Shown piece by piece: positions 48,001 to 56,374 of a stretch of DNA of 64,000 nt. Source of the DNA: Nigrospora sphaerica (lineage: Eukaryota > Ascomycota > Sordariomycetes > Amphisphaeriales > Apiosporaceae); contig JAGVVL010000001.1 in NCBI GenBank assembly GCA_018287875.1, positions 7,254,001 to 7,318,000 of the forward strand, given 5' to 3'. Positions within the stretch are counted from its first letter, which is position 1. Every line of letters starts with the position of its first letter. The notes under the pieces were generated by a model that saw nothing but the letters and a program-made list of their open reading frames with translations, made no database searches and was not told the origin of the DNA. Position numbers and translations under genes: made by a program.

Positions 48001-48432
48001 TGGGAGACTACCCTGGGGGCAGCATGCATGATAGTCGGAGATTCGCAGTCTGCAGCTGTGGCCGCTGCTGTCGTCCCGCGGAACAGCATGGACGTCGCTG
48101 TGTATGTTACGCGCTCTCCGGGGTTCAACGAAGGAGTGGTCATGGTGGGCTAGACACGAGCCGGCGGCGAGCCACTGGCGATACGAAGCGTGAGCGAAAT
48201 AGCATGGGGAACGTTGGCCCCAACCGACGAGTGTGTTTTCTCGGTCACGGTCCATCAACGGCGTGTTTGCCGACCGTTGGTCTGGATGGGCGAGACCATG
48301 CAGCTGGAGTCGGGCGGTGACGGTACCGTTCGGGATGATGTCGGCATGGGATTCCGACTGATTGGAACCCCGGGGGTGAGGAGGCTGTGCTCTTGTTCCC
48401 GAGGACGCCAGGGAAGCCTTACACAATGGCAT
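45085..48432 (-). CDS. Unrecognised 1115-residue protein with two cysteine clusters
   Basis: One uninterrupted frame from the first ATG; a start upstream would have to be non-ATG. I do not recognise a named family. Most of the protein is polar, rich in Ser, His, Arg and Pro, and probably disordered. Residues 220-244 form a zinc-ribbon-like cluster, C-R-V-C, nine residues, then C-S-A-C-G-H and C244. A second cluster, CTHC then CVFC, lies at 900-912. ISSPPPWLNTP occurs between them and recalls a short motif in other Sordariomycete proteins. Near the C-terminus, two helical segments (about 957-985 and 1038-1060) look like short coiled coils. The end, LGIQGLTIVMHLKGKDDLVI, is well ordered and looks conserved. 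A long open frame without introns and the ordered C-terminus argue for a real gene. It lies about 390 bp from the ATP16 stop, in the same orientation. Confidence 0.68.
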   Translation of the reverse strand: MPLCKASLASSGTRAQPPHPRGSNQSESHADIIPNGTVTARLQLHGLAHPDQRSANTPLMDRDRENTLVGWGQRSPCYFAHASYRQWLAAGSCLAHHDHSFVEPRRARNIHSDVHAVPRDDSSGHSCRLRISDYHACCPQGSLPPRSSLSIWQLREPGTTPLSAASNHSGTVTGYQRGESARSLFEEYSTARPAGWLSDEEDLSLSGDGNASPRLFSRVCRVCAAQTRSSKGCSACGHKHYPRCLPGVSSLGEELRQALTRPPNTTSSTRKDGSRTTQPRVNASVLSGSSQADRRGSKSGLAPGANNLHPRLTWSVKENPFVVADKKARHAISDQRNPGCDVAPEPGQARKYIRDPRPESPGEEGSWECEDGPRECENAACRKTHEGHRPFRHSILCALHRSSETDATDHGPPENGATCDPITAQADEEMAAVEALHAHHDTVHRHHAAGFHGRRHIAEHISIAVGHSRPTAHSKLVNHLSISPGLDTCTTPDGKGPITKSTKLAVASHLEPISSIQPTAVVDSFRYVEAPLLHSHNEARHGKAKEGAAALSASQRLDTPPLTQPLVSQTGHSLSQPLEHVELTKPLGGGAGVKAWLHGHSEKYSPANLTEAQRQGPRQAPPGELSEHGKERKDGRRVASSSRRWPQDTGVSRFGEKNAAQPLQSPRVRQSSLRRRTDASGKLIERRSPSIQTYTDKLSKAIRGSLPDAAEAMRDHGLGKNATMEKKPHINTHRDWQNAGRDTVTDRQMRNVPKARISSPPPWLNTPRKQAGDSFGRLRHVKTQDHKDFSGHDQEHEALFEPPSGLAHPTGHPVDSAEQTPDTKKDQGFSSEDTSNVSLGTTKRFQENSGTWLGRWRELGIQTQAQPNTESVSPAPEPQHGQREQNPRTAETQATSLHTCTHCLVSDRCVFCEAPTPTSSIGHALHFQGHSDEAPGLSASIAADHPADTTRTPEGAHREYRKATMRAQAELDQLRHVVESQNRRRTTSGSLTGEDRAAASGFTAVSATRESSPFECRASALALHRPTPIAPPNHNCSWKDRYMTLTAEIRLLKAQMTDRRLSSRDVNAAIAVQEHGSRPDEDLGIQGLTIVMHLKGKDDLVINTDLTQDVGEGDE

Positions 48433-48823
48433 CTTCGCTCGGCTGCGTGTTAGAGAACACAATGGGCCCAATATGTTACTGCGATACCGATGTAAGTAGG
48501 TCGTCCAGGCACTTAGCTTTTGGCCATGGCACGGCAGAAGCAAGCGAGGCTGCCCCGTCCATCTGCTCTGGAAGGCTGCTTCTTCTGCCGTCTCGAAAGC
48601 CGACGTCGAGTTTCGGGGATGTTTATACCCAGGCCCATTGAGCCTAGCGGACTACGGACAAGCAGTTGCACCTTGTACAAAGGTAATCACCGCTGAAAAC
48701 TGGAAGGGACAACCGGGTCAGGCCACGACAGAGCTCAATTTTTCGCAGGTGCGCCCTGGTGGATTATAGAGAATTCTGGTGTACACGAATGCGTCTCCTT
48801 GCCTCATCTATACAGTCGGGGTT
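48433..48823. other. Spacer between ATP16 and the long minus-strand gene
   Basis: 390 bp between the ATP16 stop and the next minus-strand ATG. It must contain the ATP16 3' end and the promoter of the downstream gene. No motif stands out. Confidence 0.4.
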
Positions 48824-49626
48824 TTATTTGAGAGAGGCCTGCAGGCTCTCCAGAACCTATTGCTGCGTCAGTATTCAGGCACCCGGTGGGGCACAGGTCA
48901 CATCTTACCTCCAGCTCAATCTTAGCCTCGGCGACATCCTGCTCGCTTCCGCTGCCGTTGGCGACCTTCTGGGCCTCGGCGATCTGGGAGCGGACGGCGT
49001 CGGCGCTAAAGTCCTCGAGAGGGTAGCCCTCGACGGCGTTGACGCTCAGGACCGAGTTGGGCTGGACGACAGCGAAGCCTCCCGACACTGTACGGCGAGC
49101 CACGACTTAGTAGCGGCTCTTACTGGGCGTGGGAATTACGAAGACATACGGAAGAACTGCTTGCTGCTGCCGTTGTCCTCAATAACCTCAATCAGGCCAG
49201 GCTTCAGCTGCTCGATGGACGGGACGTGGTTGGCGAGGACACCCATCTCTCCGGACTCGGCGGGGATGTTGACCTGCACGACACCCTGCGACTTGTAGAT
49301 GGACTGTTGCGGTAATTATCAGCGCGGTTCGGTCGCCGATGACGTCGGCCGGCGAGCCCCTGGGGCCCGGGGAAGTGGTTGCAAGGTCTTCTGCCTGCTT
49401 TGCTCTCGTGCTATCGGCGGGGGAAGACAGGTCCGTACCTGATGGGGCAGAGCCAGCGTCAGCTTGATCTGCAGCTTCAGTTAGCACTAGCACGAGGGCG
49501 GCTGGGCAAGCTGTGTATACTGGCCTTGTCGGGGGCAGCATCAGCGTAGGTTCGGCGCTGAAGAGGGGCGCGCAGGGCCGTAGGGCGCACTCTCAGAGCG
49601 GCGCGAGCAACGCGGAGGGAGTTCAT
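48824..49626 (-). CDS. ATP16: Mitochondrial F1Fo ATP synthase subunit delta
   Basis: Five exons: 49626-49525, 49468-49439, 49303-49150, 49087-48909 and 48856-48824, giving 165 residues, close to what I remember for fungal homologues. This central-stalk subunit couples proton flow to F1 rotation. The N-terminus MNSLRVARAALRVRPTALRA is a basic, amphipathic mitochondrial targeting sequence. The mature part contains NIPAESGEMGVLANHVPSIE, GGFAVVQP and a C-terminal helical pair ending LESLQASLK. Intron 1 appears to use a GC donor (AAG|GCCAGT at 49524) with branch GCTAAC and acceptor GCAG. The only nearby GT donor would put exon 2 out of frame. Exon 2 is just 30 bp. Other introns are GT-AG, 135, 62 and 52 bp. 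Confidence 0.93.
49469..49524 (-). other. Probable GC-AG intron in ATP16
   Basis: 56 bp, AAG|GCCAGTATAC at the donor, GTGCTAACTG branch region and CTGCAG acceptor. Using this donor joins APDK to IKLTLALPHQ in frame, as in related proteins. Confidence 0.7.
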
Positions 49627-52358
49627 GATGACGGGTGATGTCAATTGGGGAATATCGCTGGACGGGGCGGCTTCAGGCTCACGATGGTCGTCACAAAATT
49701 GAGATTGGCCCAGCTTGCAGTTGCCGACTGCCCGCTGCCCGGCCGCTGGCCCGGATTATTTTTACTCCATTGGGTGGCCGGCGGGCGGGGTGGATCCCCC
49801 AGGAAAGCTCCCGATGAACCCGACCTCAGCTTAGAGGTGGGAAGGTCCACTAGCTCCCATCAAAAGTAAGAGCTTCAGCTCCGAGGTAGCCATCCCATAC
49901 CGTTTTGTTCACTTTTCGGCCCCAATCTCGTGCTTGGACGTGGATGTGGAACGCCACAGGTATGGATGGCTCATGATTAGCAAGCCAAATCCATGGCCGC
50001 TTGCCTTCCCTATGGACGTAGCTTCCCGGAGGAAGGGCTGCGCTCAGTATGCGACGATTGCTTACCTACCTCTTCTTGCCTTTCATACCTGGGTGGGTAG
50101 GTATTCAGCTGGCTGACACGACACAAGCACGTCGGTCCTGGTATTAGACGTCGGCGGCGCCGGCCATCCGCTCACGTCATTTCCACAGCCTCCGCTGAGA
50201 TGGGAGGCAGAAACGGACGGTCGAACTGGGGATGCGCACCTCGACGAGTCTCGGGCCCCAGGCGAGTGCAAGAATAGAATAAAGTAGCTTGGCGACTTAA
50301 CCAAGCACTTAATAAGACTGCCTGCCGCGTCAACCCTCAGCACAGCCGTCTTCATCCAGCTGGTCTCGTATACGTACACGGTGGATGTCAGACGATGGGC
50401 CGTCGAGGCATGTAGGATTCATCCATCCTGATCACTTACCTCGTAGGGAAGACGCCTGCATTCATGCAACTTGCAAGCGGATAGTTTCTGATGGCGCCAG
50501 CGCCTCGTCTCTTTACCTCGCCGCCCTCTGTCACGCTCACGTACCGCTCTAGGTAAAGAAAATGTGCCGTTGGAAACGAGCTCTCGGTTGCTGGAAACAA
50601 ACACCCCTGCTACTCTTTGGGCTTCTCAACATACGTAGTATTCGGAGTTTTGTGCGCACCGAAACCCCTCCCAAATGCCCGCCCATTCTCTCGGACCCAT
50701 GACTGAGGTGAACAGTCCGCCCGTTCGTCAACTCAAGCGCCCCCTTTTAGACTGCGGCTATGGCGAACCTTGCCCTGCCAAGGAATCGACCGCCAACTAA
50801 GCCAGCGGCCGTCTGACCTGCGATGGGTGTACTCCGTATGGGTTGACCTAAACGAAAAAGCCTTGCCTTTTGAGAGCTCGACACTAAGATGGATCCTAAG
50901 CGATCGGCCTCAGCAGCGACGACTAACTTGTAGGCGTACGTAGCCTTTTACATAAACTGGGGTTTAGAAGGACCCGAGTGATGCGCCGCCAAGAGACCAT
51001 AAGCTTTGACAAGACTTTCTAGCCTTGGTCCCGACGGGCTGCAGCGTCTCACATGCTGACGGACGCTGACGACGTACACGATACCCTGACCCGAGATGGA
51101 TTGGAGGTTGAACCGGACCGCGAACGCCTGGTAAGCCATCAACGCGGGAAGAAACCGGCCGAGACCACCGCCGTCCACTCATAGTTTTCTACATAGTTGG
51201 CAGGCACAGCATGGTTAGCGTCACTCGTCCCGGCAGCAGAAGCGCCTCGAAGCACCGAATCGCCAACGACTCGTTGCGAACAGGACGAGGATCCCGAGAG
51301 GTTTCGAGCTGGGGGCCTCTGCGGCCGGCGTAGGGAGGCAACGAATCAAACGCCCTTCCAGATACATGCTAATTTAGGCGCCCATGCCGCTTTTCATGGG
51401 AGCGGCCGGGGCTGAATCCAGCAATCGTACGCGGGGTTGTTCCAATGGTATCGAGGCCCTCAACACGGATCAGATGAGGGGTAAAGAGCCCTGTGTCGGA
51501 GGCATCGAGGTTTCACCTTGCTGGCAAGGGACTCGGTACACGAGACCGAACAGCTCCCCAAGGAGGAAAGGAATTTTGGACAAGGAGTCAGGGCCATATG
51601 ACTGACTCGTGGCTGCGACCGACACCCAAAATGCCTCTTGCTTCGTGTCCCGAGGCACCAGGAGAACCCAGCCGACGACGGTTCCCGCAGAGGCGTGAAA
51701 TATCAAACTGGCCCGACACAGTCCGACTCAATCCCGCTGCTCTCGTTCTTCTTCGTGCCTCCCCGCAACACGGTTGGTGGATGGGCAGATCGTCTAGGTA
51801 GACTGCCTAAGATAGGTGTACACTCATGTGCTGGATCTTTCTACCCGCAGCTTCTAGACTAGCCGGCAGCTTCCAAGGCACTTGACATGTGCGGGTTACG
51901 CTAGCTAGCCTTGAGCCGACTAGCTAAGCGTCTCGTGCCAGCCGGCGCCGACGAAAGCAACTTGTTCTACGCGCAGCTGGCGGAATCCGGGGCAGACATG
52001 CTCTTTGGGAAGCACCAACATGCATCCATATGGGGTACCGAGTTTCCCAGCTTCTACGGAGGACGGGCGTGCGAGCGGGGTGGGAAATGCCATCATCCTA
52101 CGCGTCTGATCGTCCTGGGCTGATCATCCCGTGACCCGAATCCCCCAATCATTGATTCACAGCAATGCGCGCCGAGACGCTTCCCCCCACGGCGCAACAT
52201 GGTCGTATCAGTAACAGGCATTGGTCAGCCGTGTGTTGTATGCGTGGGTAGACAAGCGCTCCACGCGACAGCATGGCTTTGCCTCATTGCCAGCTACATC
52301 GCACATAGGTGCCGCAGCTGCCGACGTCCGTATAGAAGGGCGAATATCAAACGGCATG

Positions 52359-52380
52359 GGGTGCCTGACGTCAGGCACCC
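52359..52380. promoter_or_regulatory. Perfect 22 bp palindrome centred on a CRE-type bZIP site
   Basis: The arms GGGTGCCTGAC and GTCAGGCACCC are exact reverse complements with no spacer. The centre TGACGTCA (52366-52373) is the consensus CRE for Atf1/CREB-type bZIP factors. It lies about 2.7 kb upstream of ATP16 and 4 kb upstream of the DUF2457 gene, so no target is obvious. Confidence 0.4.
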
Positions 52381-54523
52381 TAAAGAAGCCCAGCCGTCCC
52401 CAGCTACCTATGAAGCTGAACACGTGGTTGCAGATACTGTGGAAAACAGCTGCATGGGTGAAGCGGCACCGGCCAGCGCCCTTTATTAGAACTGGATCAA
52501 GGCGAGGGAGGTGAGAGTGGTATGCAAGCGAAATGGGTGCTGAGACCATCGGGGAAATCATCCCAGGTCGTACGTACCACTGCGGCACAGCGCATCTACC
52601 TGCCCGGGATAAAGCGGTCTGCTAGCACATCGATGCAGGCTACAAAGCCTCCAACTCCCTATTGCAGACTGCCTAGGTACTGCCTACTGCCTACTTGCCT
52701 TTATCTCCTATTACCTTCCAGGTAAGTATGTACTTCGGCCAGCGGGCTAGGTTCCTGGGCATCGGACTTGGAATTGCTGACTGGCATGCGCCGGACATGT
52801 CAAGCTCAAGGGCCGAGGTGCCAGGTGTACCTACGCCCCGATTAGACTGTACGGGGTACGCGCGAGAGGTGCTCCGACGGGGGAGAGCGAGTCACCGCCT
52901 TTCGCCTCCATGCCCTGCTTTGGTACATACCTCCCTCTTCACCCCACGTAAGAGCAGTCGGACCGCGCGCACGCCCACCACCACTTCGCTACGGCGGACG
53001 TCGCGGCCGTAGAGTTGCACGCAAAGGCACACGTGCTAGTACTAGGTCGTGCTGGAAACCAAGGCACTCAGGGGCCAGCCTCCAACATCCATGGCTTGGG
53101 TAGGGATTTGAATCAGACCTATGGATGGACGTCCGGACTGTCCATGCTGGTTTGGCAACGCAGACGATAGCCACCGGTCGGACACCGTTGTCCCTCGCTA
53201 GCGGTAACAAACAGTCACCTTGTGCCCGGTATGGCAGTGCTCTAGGTAGGCTCGTAGGGTGGCGTCGCATCATAGAGGTGGAAACGGTGGCAGTTTCCGC
53301 TCTCCTTTGGCGGTCGTAGCAGAGGCAATGGTCGGTTGCAGACGCTGCACAAAACGTACCGAGGCAGGATCCCTCCCCGCCTCACCCTGCCCGCCACGTA
53401 CAGTGGGAAATGCGATCAAAAACGCAATCAATGCGCCAAAGAGATTGATCAATGGACCGACCGGGCCAGGGCTGGGATGGGTCGAGCCTGGTGCATTTGT
53501 ACTGGGAACCAGAACTCATTTTGGCATGGAGGCGGGCTCACTTCCTCTCTCTGTACGACACGCTACCCACGCCGTTACGAGATGCGCTTACATCGTGCAT
53601 ACCGGACAGTGCCAGTGGGCTGCAGCGCTGGATGCAGGGCCCCCCCCCTCAAGCAGGTGGATGCAGCAGGGCGGCATGGATTTGCAAACGTGAGGGCGGT
53701 GGACGGCCGATCGCCAGTGGTCCGGTACTGCGGACGTCCATCCCCTTGGTTGCTCCCATGCGTCTCTACCCAAGGCATACTGACACGGGACACGTCAAAG
53801 AGCCAGTAAACTCGCTCTGGGCAACATCAACCCGGATGGGGGAGGCGGCAGGTCGCTTCTGCAACGTGGGACGCATTCGCGATCCCAATTGGCATCGACC
53901 CGGAACCCTCCGCATGTGTCGCCTGCACGCGGCCGCGGCGCACAGTTATGGGACACCACTTGCGCCGATGCATTGCGACAGGCCCCCGAGGATTCCGCCA
54001 TCCCGTCTCCCCATGGCTCCCGCTACCTTGTCCGCAGGACGCGCGCGAACCACACCTGCAGTCTCTGCTGGCTGAATCTGGTTGCTGGGTCGGGTGGTCG
54101 GGGTCGCTTGGGCTTGGCCCGCAACCGCTCGCAGACACAGCATCAGAGACCAGCAAGCAGGCATCCATCCGGGGAGTGAGCCGGGGCAGCCGGGTTTGGC
54201 AGCCGGCCAGTTGAGGCCCCATGGATCCATGTCGCTAGCTATTCATTCATTTATTCGTACACGGATGCTTTTTCCTCTTCCTCCGGCCGGCGTCGACCCA
54301 GTCGCGCAGAGCAATGGGAAAATTTTGTTTTCGCTGGGGAACAAGGACCCGGTCGTGGCCCGGCTCGAAGGCGACGGGACTCTCGTCCCTCGGGCCAATG
54401 ACGGACCGCGGCGATGGAGGGTCTGAAAGGGCTCGTGCTCGGCTCCAGCTGCTAGGGTGCCATGTACCTCCCCCCCCTCGCGCAAAGGGATACCCACTCG
54501 CGGATCGTCACTTGAGGGCAACA

Positions 54524-54592
54524 CAGCACAACCACACACACAACATTGGGGGCATGTGTGTGTTGTGTGTGTGTGAGTGTGTGTGCGTGCGT
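54524..54592 (+). repeat. Facing CA and GT microsatellites
   Basis: A CA-rich tract (ACACAGCACAACCACACACA) is followed after 14 bases by a GT-rich tract ending in GTGTGTGCGTGCGT. The two halves can pair as an imperfect hairpin. Confidence 0.8.
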
Positions 54593-55239
54593 CGTGTCTG
54601 ATGAATCCGATCCAATCTGACCAGCCCTGGCCCCGCCCCTACCAGCCCGCACCCAAACCCCTCGGGCCTATGCCAGAAACGGGCATTTGTCTCCCTGTGC
54701 CGGCGTTCGCGCAGCTAAACGTCCTTGGCAGAGCCCTTGGCAAACCCCAGTCATGGCGGCCGTGGAAGGGAAGCTTTCATGGCGAAAATGAGGGAAAAAG
54801 GGACTTTCTCCACCGGCCCCCGTCCACACCAGCGTGCCGCCGTGTACCGTATCGGGCACGCTACCCGAGCCGCGCTCTTCCTTACACGGCATTCCATGGT
54901 AGCCGTAACCTCCAGAGTACCGCACCTCCCAATATCCACCGCCGGCCGTGTTTTTTTTTTGTTGTTGATTCCCCCCGCCCGGCCACCAGCCCGTTCGCAT
55001 GGGTAGATGTCCATATGTGCATGGTGCAACGGGCCGTAGGGAGAGAGAAAGAGAGACTCTGGTCGTACTACTGGCCGTTGTTTGGCCGCACACCACACAG
55101 ATCCTGGGTGATTGGATTTAATGAGAAATGCAGCCAGGGCTGGCTCTGAAGAGTTAAGCCGACTTTGTCCCCCCACCCGCGCGAGGGCCCTCACAAAAGC
55201 CCCATTTCTCCCACGTCGATGACTTAGACGGCTGGACAC

Positions 55240-56374
55240 TCTCCTCTCCAGGCCTTGCCCTGCGCTCTTCCACTGCTGCGTTGTCCGCCCAGCCCGCGTC
55301 GTGCTTCTGCCGCTGTTGCTGCCGCCGCCGCTGCTGCTTTGCTGTCGTGCCGTCAGAAAACCTGATAACCCCCCTTCCCTCTCTCTCCCTTCCTCATTAC
55401 GCATCAGCGTCGTCAGGACCCGGGTTTCTACGAATCTTGTCTCGTCCCATCACCCTGTCACTGCTCCATCACCTGCGAAGGCTATCTGGTTTCCACCATA
55501 ATTGCGCCACAGGCCCCGACGTCATCTAAGAGACGAAGCCTGAAGGCCAAGACTTCCTTCTCGAGGCCTACGAGCGCGAGAGATCCCTACTGCCCACGGC
55601 CCGGCGGCGCCTTTGGGTACATCTGATCCGTTTCGCCGCTGTGCAGATCCCTTCCCTCGCCCACCACCGTCACTCGGGCGCCTTCGGACGCCTTCGGCCA
55701 CATACTCAGGCACTTGCACCCTGCCAAGCCTGCATTGCCCGCGCTTGCTGGTGCCGCTCTTCCACTCCTTCCACCCGAGTCACCGCACTATTCCCCCGGC
55801 TCCAGAATCCTCGATCTTCTACCACTTACACTTAACGGCCCCCCTACCTAAAACCTACCTTAACCCTGACCTGCCGCCTGTCTGTCTGCCACTACCTCTC
55901 GGCTAGCGCAGCACATCAACCCTTTCCAACATTTGCCTCTATAACCACCCTCCAATCGTCGCCTGACCTCTTGTTCGGGCCGTCGAGGAGGAAGGTCCTT
56001 CCTCAAAACCCTCAACCACCACAGCCACACCTACCCAGCTTTGTCACTTTTGGCCATCATGAGCCTCAGATTATAGCACCACTGTCCTTAGGGACATCAC
56101 TACTGTTGCGAAGACGGCACCGCTGCCATTTCTCGAACGTACCGTATTCTGCAACCTTCACCCTCGCCAACCTTGGACCACATATCCTGCGTATTCTTCC
56201 TGAAACATAGGACACCGAATTCCTTACGACACATCGACCTAGTCTTGCTGCGCCCTGCATTGTTTCTAGCAGCGACACGCACCGCTTGCCCGCTTCGTCT
56301 GGGCTGAGACTGTCGATACTGCTCTGACCTACTTTCTATACTTTGATTTTTTTTAACTCTCGGCCATATCCACC
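55240..56374 (+). promoter_or_regulatory. C/T-rich putative promoter and leader of the DUF2457 gene
   Basis: The plus strand is pyrimidine-biased, with TCTCTCTCCCTTCC near 55378 and T8 just before the ATG (about 56346). It ends with CCACC directly before the start codon, a good fungal initiation context. Confidence 0.4.

Larger units (their letters stand above)
49627..56374. other. Long gene-free region before the DUF2457 gene
   Basis: 6.7 kb without a supported gene. The left end is the ATP16 promoter. The right part (about 55240-56374) is C/T-rich and probably the leader of the DUF2457 gene. It includes a perfect 22 bp palindrome at 52359-52380, a CA/GT inverted microsatellite at 54524-54592 and a T10 run at 54951-54960. 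The longest open frames (up to 217 codons) have no recognisable domains. Confidence 0.45.

Noticed and set aside
53452..54075. 207-codon plus-strand frame
   Set aside because: No domain, signal or family resemblance; gene-free context.
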